Shown piece by piece: positions 58,534 through 64,000 of a stretch of 64,000 nt of DNA. Both the position numbers and the translations under genes were made by a program. This DNA comes from Glutamicibacter sp. JC586 (lineage in GTDB: Bacteria > Actinomycetota > Actinomycetes > Actinomycetales > Micrococcaceae), in the NCBI RefSeq assembly GCF_009805585.1, contig NZ_VHIN01000002.1, forward strand, positions 372,001-436,000. Reading direction: 5' to 3'. A model generated the notes under the pieces. It was not told the DNA's origin and made no database searches. It saw only the letters and a list, made by a program, of their open reading frames with translations. The first letter of the stretch is position 1; every line of letters begins with the position of its first letter.

Positions 58534-60162
58534 TTACTTGCTCAGCACGCCTAGGCGGAACTTGAATGAAGCATCCAAGGTCTTGTCCACGTCCTTGACG
58601 TCCTTAGCGGCAATGGCCACCTGCGAACCCTGTAACAGTGGCAAAGTCGACAGGTCTTCAGCCACCATGGTCTGCAGCTTTTCGATGGCTGCAGTACGCT
58701 CGCCCGCGTCCTTCATGCCACGCTGATCAGCGATGAGCTTGTCGACCTCTGGGTTGTCGTAGTTGTTCGACAAGAAGTTGTCCTTGGCGAAGAACGGCGA
58801 GAGGTAGTTATCAGCATCCGAGTAGTCTGGGAACCAACCCAGCTGGTAGGCCGGGTAGTCGGTGACACGCTGCTTCTGGTAGGTCACCCATTCGGTGGAC
58901 TTGAGGTCAACGTCGAAGAGTTTGTCGGCTTCCAGTTGCTTTTCGACCAGTGCGTATTCATCACCCGAGTTTGGACCGTAGTGATCCGGGTTGTACTGCA
59001 GCGCCAACTTGACTGGGGTTTGAACTCCCGCGTCTTCAAGAACCTTCTTGGCCTTGGCGGCATCTGGCTTGCCATCGGTGCCGTAGAGATCCTTCAGAGG
59101 TTCAGCTGCCCCGGTAAAGCCCTGGGGAACGAATGAGTAGGCAGGAGTGTAGGTGTCCTTGTACACGTTCTTGGCAATGGCTTCACGGTCAACGAGGTGA
59201 GCTGCAGCTTGGCGAACTGCCAAAGCCTTCTTTTCGTCGGCATCGCTGGTCTTTGCACCAAATGGCATGGTGTCAAAGTTGAACACGATGTAGCGCAGCT
59301 CGCCACCGGGGCCCTTGTGAACGGTCAAATTCTCGTCCTTGCCCAAGTCTTCGATGTCAGTTGGGGTCAGTGAGCGCCATGCGACGTCAATCTTGCCCTG
59401 CTGAACTTCGAGCTTCAGGTTGTTGGCATCCGCGTAGTACTTGATGGCAGCTTTGCTGTTGGCGGGCTTACCTAGGACACCAGCGTACGAATCATTGGCG
59501 CTGAAGGAAATCAGATTGTTCTTGTTATACGAATCAATCACGTACTGTCCCCCAAACGCCTTGCCTTCAACGATCTTCTGATCATCAAGGACCTTGTCAG
59601 CTGGGAACACTTCGTCGTCAACGATCGGACCTACCGGTGAGGTCAAAACCTGTGGGAAAGTCTGATCGTTAGCGACCTTGAGCTTGAAGACAACCGTAGA
59701 GGCGTCTGGCGCAGTGATGGATTCGACGTTACCCAAAAGCGAGGATGGCCCGTTGGGATCAGCGATCTTCAGCTGGCGATCAAAACTGAACTTAACATCC
59801 TTAGAGTCAAGGTCGTGGCCGTTAGCCCACTTGAGTCCACTCTTCAGCTTGACCGTGTACTCGTTCGGGGTGGTGAATTCTGCCGACTCAGCCAACGAAT
59901 TTGACGGATCTGGGCTGCCCGGTTCTGAGTTGAGCAGGAATGGGAAGATCTGGTTCATGACCATGAATGAGCCGTTGTCGTAGGATCCTGCTGGATCCAA
60001 GGAAGTCACTTTGTCGGTGGTTCCCAAGGTAATAGGGGCGCTGGAATTGCCCGAGTCACCGGAGTTGCTGTCTTCTGCGGCCGAGGTGCAACCGGTGAGA
60101 GCCAGGGCGGAAATACCCACAACGGCTGCTGCGAGTCGCAGTCCGTTCTTTGTGCGAGTCAT
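58534..60162 (-). CDS. Peptide ABC transporter substrate-binding lipoprotein (family 5)
   Basis: Captures oligopeptides or related substrates outside the cell. 542 residues from the ATG at 60162 (AAAGGA site), giving a clean lipoprotein signal with lipobox L-T-G-Cys25. The Bac_SBP_5 domain spans about 45-520, with LGTTDKVTSLDPAGSYDNG at the start and the family KSGLKWANGHDLDSKDVKFS segment near 115. It precedes the permeases and the fused ATPase, so the importer is complete. The specific substrate cannot be told. Confidence 0.94.
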   Translation of the reverse strand: MTRTKNGLRLAAAVVGISALALTGCTSAAEDSNSGDSGNSSAPITLGTTDKVTSLDPAGSYDNGSFMVMNQIFPFLLNSEPGSPDPSNSLAESAEFTTPNEYTVKLKSGLKWANGHDLDSKDVKFSFDRQLKIADPNGPSSLLGNVESITAPDASTVVFKLKVANDQTFPQVLTSPVGPIVDDEVFPADKVLDDQKIVEGKAFGGQYVIDSYNKNNLISFSANDSYAGVLGKPANSKAAIKYYADANNLKLEVQQGKIDVAWRSLTPTDIEDLGKDENLTVHKGPGGELRYIVFNFDTMPFGAKTSDADEKKALAVRQAAAHLVDREAIAKNVYKDTYTPAYSFVPQGFTGAAEPLKDLYGTDGKPDAAKAKKVLEDAGVQTPVKLALQYNPDHYGPNSGDEYALVEKQLEADKLFDVDLKSTEWVTYQKQRVTDYPAYQLGWFPDYSDADNYLSPFFAKDNFLSNNYDNPEVDKLIADQRGMKDAGERTAAIEKLQTMVAEDLSTLPLLQGSQVAIAAKDVKDVDKTLDASFKFRLGVLSK

Positions 60163-60186
60163 GAAAGATCCTTTTCTAGGTACGCG

Positions 60187-60211
60187 CATGTGTGGTGATG
60201 ATTAACACATG
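60187..60211. promoter_or_regulatory. Inverted repeat upstream of the peptide-binding protein gene
   Basis: CATGTGT at 60187-60193 and ACACATG at 60205-60211 form a 7-bp dyad with an 11-base spacer, 25-49 bases upstream of the start. It could be an operator for the transporter. Weak evidence. Confidence 0.35.
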
Positions 60212-60384
60212 TTTCACATATCCTAAGTGATGCACGGCACAAAAGACGAACAGATCATTCGTTTGCCGGTCGAGAACGCCTCTGGCAACATCCAAATTTA
60301 TGCCGGAGACCACAGCTTTTTGCGCAAAGTACTATGCGCAGAAAAAAATTCTTCACACCAGAAATCTGGCGTGGCATAAGCTAG

Positions 60385-60750
60385 ATGTCAATGATGACTC
60401 GTAGAGACGCGGCAATCGCGTTAGATATCCCTGTAGAGATGGCCAAGCGCCACGGAGTTCCTTCCAAAATGAGCGAAGCTGAATTTCGTGAATTGAATAC
60501 CAACCCACCAGCGTGGCTGGCTCAATCGCGCGAGAACCGGACCGGCAAGCGCCCGGTATGGATCCACTTGGTCTGTGAAGTCTGTGGTTTCAGTGAGTAT
60601 GAACGCCCCAAGAAGTGGTGGCCTACCTTCGACTTCGTCCATTGCCATATCCACTCCCCAGCGCAGCTTCCCAAACTGGAGGCCGGCAAGACTCGGGTGG
60701 AGTACCAAGACATTTCAGCCCACATGTTTGGCATTGTCGACGAAAGCTAA
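60385..60750 (+). CDS. Small Cys/His-rich actinobacterial protein, unknown
   Basis: 121 residues, not recognised by name. N-terminal part (about 1-50) looks like a degenerate helix-turn-helix (TRRDAAIALDIPVEMAKRHG, then an acidic helix). The C-terminal part has a CEVCGF pair and a HCHIH cluster 18 residues later, a likely zinc site, separated by a basic-aromatic RPKKWWP stretch. No ribosome site precedes the ATG at 60385. TAAGCT at 60377-60382 would suit a -10 element for a leaderless message starting at the ATG at 60391. A strong terminator follows. Confidence 0.75.
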   Translation: MSMMTRRDAAIALDIPVEMAKRHGVPSKMSEAEFRELNTNPPAWLAQSRENRTGKRPVWIHLVCEVCGFSEYERPKKWWPTFDFVHCHIHSPAQLPKLEAGKTRVEYQDISAHMFGIVDES

Positions 60751-60775
60751 AGTGTCACACGTGCCCAAACATACG

Positions 60776-60814
60776 AAAACCTCTCGATTCTGAGTCAGAA
60801 TCGAGAGGTTTTTT
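60776..60814. terminator. Bidirectional intrinsic terminator
   Basis: 15-bp stem (60776-60790 / 60798-60812) with a 7-base loop, T6 on the plus-strand exit and A-run on the other side. It serves both the plus-strand small gene and mnmA. Confidence 0.92.
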
Positions 60815-60823
60815 CTACATGGA

Positions 60824-61960
60824 CTACTTTACTTTTTCGGAATCCCACGCGCTGGAGCGGGCCGAATCAAGAGTGGCCTGTCCTAGAACACGGCTGCCTT
60901 GGTAGACCACCATGGTCTGTCCTGGTGCCACGCCACGCATGCCTTCAGGAAGATTGACCACTAACTCGTCACGTCCGTCTGCCGAACGCTCCATATGCGC
61001 TACGGCTTCTACCGGATCACCATGAGCGCGAACCTGAACCATGCAGTCAAACTTTTCGCCGGTGAAGATTTCAGCAATTGGCACACCAGCCCACGAGATC
61101 CTGATTCCGCGCAACTGATCAACGGCCAACAGAGCTTCGGGGCCGACGATGACTTTGTTTTCCTTCGGGCGGATTTCAAGGACAAAGCGTGGCTTGCCAT
61201 CGGACGCCGGACGCCCCAAGCGCAGGCCCTTGCGCTGACCCACGGTGAAAGCCTGAGCACCTTCGTGTTCACCTAAGGCGTTTCCTTCGTGGTCCACGAT
61301 TTCGCCCGGCTTCATCTCGATGCGTTCAGCGAGCCAACCTCGGGTATCACCATCCGGGATGAAGCAAATGTCGTAGCTATCGGGCTTGTTAGCCACGGTC
61401 AACCCCCGAGCGGCCGCTTCGGCGCGGACTTCAGCCTTGGAAGGGGTTTCTGCAAGCGGGAACATGCAGTGTTCGAGCTGCTCATGGGTCAGGACGCCCA
61501 GAACGTAGGACTGGTCCTTGGCCCAGTCGGCGGCACGGTGCAGTTCTGGTGCACCGTTCTCATCACGCAGGACCTTGGCGTAGTGTCCGGTACATACCGC
61601 ATCAAAGCCTAGAGCTAACGCCTTTTCAAGCAGGGCTGCAAACTTGATCTTCTCGTTGCATCGCATACAAGGGTTTGGGGTTCGTCCTGCTTCGTATTCG
61701 TCAACGAAGTCTTGGACTACGTCTTCTGCGAAGCGGTCGGAGAAGTCCCAGACGTAAAACGGGATTCCCAACTTATCGCAGGCGCGCCACGCATCATTGG
61801 AATCCTCCACGGTGCAACACCCACGAGAACCAGTGCGCAAAGTTCCAGGCATACGCGACAGGGCCAAGTGGACACCAACCACATCGTGGCCGGCTTCAAC
61901 TGCGCGGGCTGCGGCTACCGCCGAGTCCACGCCTCCGGACATCGCTGCTAGTACCTTCAT
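60824..61960 (-). CDS. mnmA: tRNA-specific 2-thiouridylase MnmA
   Basis: Thiolates the wobble uridine of Lys, Glu and Gln tRNAs. 378 residues: the PP-loop motif SGGVDS at 8-13, catalytic Cys98 in [12 protein letters not shown] and Cys199 in DICFIPDGD, and C-terminal barrel domains. ATG at 61960 overlaps the cysteine desulfurase stop by 4 bases, placing the sulfur donor and the thiolase in one operon. Confidence 0.96.
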   Translation of the reverse strand: MKVLAAMSGGVDSAVAAARAVEAGHDVVGVHLALSRMPGTLRTGSRGCCTVEDSNDAWRACDKLGIPFYVWDFSDRFAEDVVQDFVDEYEAGRTPNPCMRCNEKIKFAALLEKALALGFDAVCTGHYAKVLRDENGAPELHRAADWAKDQSYVLGVLTHEQLEHCMFPLAETPSKAEVRAEAAARGLTVANKPDSYDICFIPDGDTRGWLAERIEMKPGEIVDHEGNALGEHEGAQAFTVGQRKGLRLGRPASDGKPRFVLEIRPKENKVIVGPEALLAVDQLRGIRISWAGVPIAEIFTGEKFDCMVQVRAHGDPVEAVAHMERSADGRDELVVNLPEGMRGVAPGQTMVVYQGSRVLGQATLDSARSSAWDSEKVK

Positions 61961-63192
61961 CGTGTAAACCCTGTTCCTGCCGTGTGGATGCTACTTTCAT
62001 CGGCTGCCATGCCAGCCTTCTTCGCCCGAGCGTACGCTTGAGGCAAAGCTTCTATTAATGCGTCAACGTCTGCGCGAGTGGATGTATGCCCCAATGTGAA
62101 GCGTTGCACACTGCGAGCGCTACGCGCATCACGTCCCATAGCCAGCAAAACATGAGAAGGCTGTGGAACGCCAGCTGTGCATGCTGATCCTGTCGACGAG
62201 GCGATTCCCACCATGTCCAGAAGGAAGAGTAAGGAATCACCCTCGCATTCGGGGAAAGTGAAATGCAGATTACCCGGCAAACGAGTACCTTCGTTGCCCG
62301 CATCCCGCGGCCCGTTAAACTGAGCTTCGGGAACCAGTTCGGTGATTCGTTGTACCGCGTATTCCCGCAATTGGCTCAATCGCGTAGCTTCGTCCTTCAA
62401 ATGGGCACGCACCGCGGTGGCTGCTGCAGCAAACCCTGCAGCACTGGCAGCATTCAGCGTTCCAGAACGTAGTTTGCGTTCATGCCCTCCGCCATGTTGC
62501 ACCGGAGTCAGGACGATATCGCGACGAACCAGCAACCCGCCGATGCCCACCGGGCCACCGATCTTGTGCGCGCTAATGGCCATGGTCGCTAGATTCGAGT
62601 TCGCGAAATCTACTTCCACCGCACCAAATGCTTGAACCGCGTCCGAGTGAACTGGAATACCGTAACCGGCCGCGAGTCGGGCAAAGGCCGCCACCGGCTG
62701 TACCGTACCCACCTCGTTATTCGCCCACATCAAGGTGGCTAGGGCAATCTTCTGGTGGTGCTCAGCGAAAAGCGTGGCGGCTGCAGCTAAATCAATGACA
62801 CCGTCCCCATCTACCGGCAACCAGAGCAGAGTAGCGTTCTCATGCTCTTCTAGCCACATTGCGGTGTCGAGCACCGCATGGTGTTCAATACCGGTCAGAG
62901 CAATAGTGCGGGCCTGATCATTAGCTGCCACGCGATTCCAGAACAAACCCTTGATCGCGAGGTTATCCGATTCGGTGCCGCCGGAAGTGAAAATCAGTTC
63001 GCTGGGGTGAGCGCCGGCCGCAATGGCCACCGCTTGACGCGATTCATCAACAACTCGGTTCGCACTGCGCCCCGCCCCATGCAAGGAGGAAGGATTGCCG
63101 GTACGTGAGTACTGTTCGGTGATGGCAGCCAATGCTGCCGGGTTCAGATCCGTGGTTGCCGCGTGATCCAAATAAACGGCGGAAGTATTCAT
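61957..63192 (-). CDS. Cysteine desulfurase (IscS/NifS type)
   Basis: PLP enzyme that releases sulfur from cysteine as a persulfide for tRNA thiolation and Fe-S assembly. 411 residues: YLDHAATT near the N-terminus, PLP-binding Lys210 in [10 protein letters not shown], and the persulfide Cys338 in [10 protein letters not shown]. Coupled to mnmA, so its main acceptor is probably MnmA. No iscU/sufU-type scaffold gene is next to it. Confidence 0.95.
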   Translation of the reverse strand: MNTSAVYLDHAATTDLNPAALAAITEQYSRTGNPSSLHGAGRSANRVVDESRQAVAIAAGAHPSELIFTSGGTESDNLAIKGLFWNRVAANDQARTIALTGIEHHAVLDTAMWLEEHENATLLWLPVDGDGVIDLAAAATLFAEHHQKIALATLMWANNEVGTVQPVAAFARLAAGYGIPVHSDAVQAFGAVEVDFANSNLATMAISAHKIGGPVGIGGLLVRRDIVLTPVQHGGGHERKLRSGTLNAASAAGFAAAATAVRAHLKDEATRLSQLREYAVQRITELVPEAQFNGPRDAGNEGTRLPGNLHFTFPECEGDSLLFLLDMVGIASSTGSACTAGVPQPSHVLLAMGRDARSARSVQRFTLGHTSTRADVDALIEALPQAYARAKKAGMAADESSIHTAGTGFTR

Positions 63193-63212
63193 AGCTCTTT
63201 AATGGTACGGCT

Positions 63213-64000
63213 TTACTCCGCCTCGTTTGAATGGCCAATCCGTGTGAATTCGCCGACCCCAATGGTTTCCAGATCGGTATTTGCCAGTACTGCGTCAATT
63301 AGCGTTGCGGGGCCGGCAAGGATGGTGCAGTCATCATATGGTTCGGTGGAGAGCATCCACCGGTGATCACTGGCAAAGGCCAATGCCGGACGCTGAGTCT
63401 GTTCACCCTCTGCGGTGCGCGCCCACAGCGGCTCCTCCAGGAATTCTTTGTCCACCTCGAACAGGTGATAGTTCCGGTAACCGCCACCTAGTTCTAAGGC
63501 AGGCGCCTGAAGAACTTCCGGGCCAAAGGCAGGTTGCTGAGCGAGGGCCAACGCTGCCTGATAGGCCGCCTGGTTTTCTTCGTCGCTGAGCGTAGCATCT
63601 GGTTCCAAATCAATTTGGATGCGATCTCCACCTTCGATGAACGCATACCCCGCCCAGAGCCCGGCCACATACTTTTGCTCCGCATTATCACCAGCGGTCA
63701 AGGTGTTGATCAGTGATTTCCATGCAGGTTCGGGAAGCTGATCTAACGGCAGATCGGTGTCCACCCAGGCATCTTCGGCGACTGGATTACCTTGTGCGTC
63801 CAGACCTGCCACAGTTTCAAAAAGGTCGGCGCCGGTAATGATGTGGTTGCGGCTTTTCGCAGCCGTCCCCCAGCTGACCAATTGATCATCTTCGTCTAAG
63901 GCTGGGTGCAAGATCCGAACATAGCGTTCGTAACCTACGGGCACTTGGGCGACTACGGTTGTTGGGTCCGCTGATGCGCAGGCGGTAGCGATCCACTGGC
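63213..64000 (-). CDS. Unknown protein, 5' end beyond the window
   Basis: The frame is open to the window edge, so the N-terminus is missing; at least 262 residues are visible. A GTG at 63944 is an internal codon or a weak alternative start, since the upstream codons read on without a stop. The visible part is acidic, with QVPVGYERYVRILHPA near the edge, a WGTAA motif, a ALELGGGYRNYHLFEV strand and a C-terminal WMLSTEPYDDCTILAG segment. No membrane segment or known catalytic motif. It resembles cytosolic actinobacterial proteins of unknown role. It is 20 bases upstream of the cysteine desulfurase gene and probably co-transcribed. Confidence 0.8.
   Translation of the reverse strand, partial: QWIATACASADPTTVVAQVPVGYERYVRILHPALDEDDQLVSWGTAAKSRNHIITGADLFETVAGLDAQGNPVAEDAWVDTDLPLDQLPEPAWKSLINTLTAGDNAEQKYVAGLWAGYAFIEGGDRIQIDLEPDATLSDEENQAAYQAALALAQQPAFGPEVLQAPALELGGGYRNYHLFEVDKEFLEEPLWARTAEGEQTQRPALAFASDHRWMLSTEPYDDCTILAGPATLIDAVLANTDLETIGVGEFTRIGHSNEAE

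Overview
The window is a chromosomal stretch from a Gram-positive actinobacterium, most likely a member of the Micrococcaceae (Arthrobacter/Glutamicibacter-like). The reasons are the actinobacterial division cluster (mraZ to divIVA without ftsA or ddl), the MtrAB-LpqB system, a large NAD-dependent glutamate dehydrogenase, a LysM plus DUF6459 (Rv3235-like) pair beside secA, frequent GTG/TTG starts, and moderate rather than very high GC as judged by eye. Nothing looks foreign: there are no insertion sequences, phage genes, CRISPR arrays, rRNA or tRNA genes.

Layout. 1-473 is the 3' end of map. It converges on a long minus-strand block (550-28955): nrdR, hisD, dnaE, an RluD-family pseudouridine synthase, lspA, divIVA, yggT-like, sepF, pgeF, ftsZ, ftsQ, murC, murG, ftsW, murD, mraY, murF, murE, ftsI, ftsL, rsmH, mraZ, a DUF3040 membrane protein and dinB. 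This block is the dcw cluster for peptidoglycan precursor synthesis and septation plus its usual downstream genes. Transcription of the core runs from a mraZ promoter that carries four MraZ boxes in exact 10-bp phase. dinB has its own LexA-like site.

29118-32613 holds a polyprenyl diphosphate synthase, an Rv2175c-like DNA-binding protein and a secreted five-LysM lytic transglycosylase. 32690-41710 runs on the minus strand: an Sm/PRC-barrel-like unknown, a CpaB-like SAF protein, a CpaE-like ATPase, NAD-glutamate dehydrogenase and a PdtaS-type histidine kinase. Divergent from this are a membrane LysM protein and a DUF6459 protein (41788-43085), which converge on secA with overlapping stop codons.

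43082-52966 is an envelope and stress block: secA, a YcaQ-type DNA glycosylase, hpf, comF-like, lpqB, mtrB, mtrA. Its order matches the mycobacterial Rv3235-Rv3246c region. 53103-60162 holds a MetE-like protein translationally coupled to chorismate mutase, and a complete oligopeptide-type ABC importer whose two ATPases are fused. 60385-64000 holds a small Cys/His-rich unknown, mnmA, a cysteine desulfurase (the sulfur donor and tRNA thiolase pair) and an unknown protein cut by the window edge.

The least explained parts are the orphan Tad/Flp-like cluster at 39083-43085 with its phased operator-like repeats, the MetE-like protein without visible zinc ligands, and the Cys/His-rich protein at 60385.
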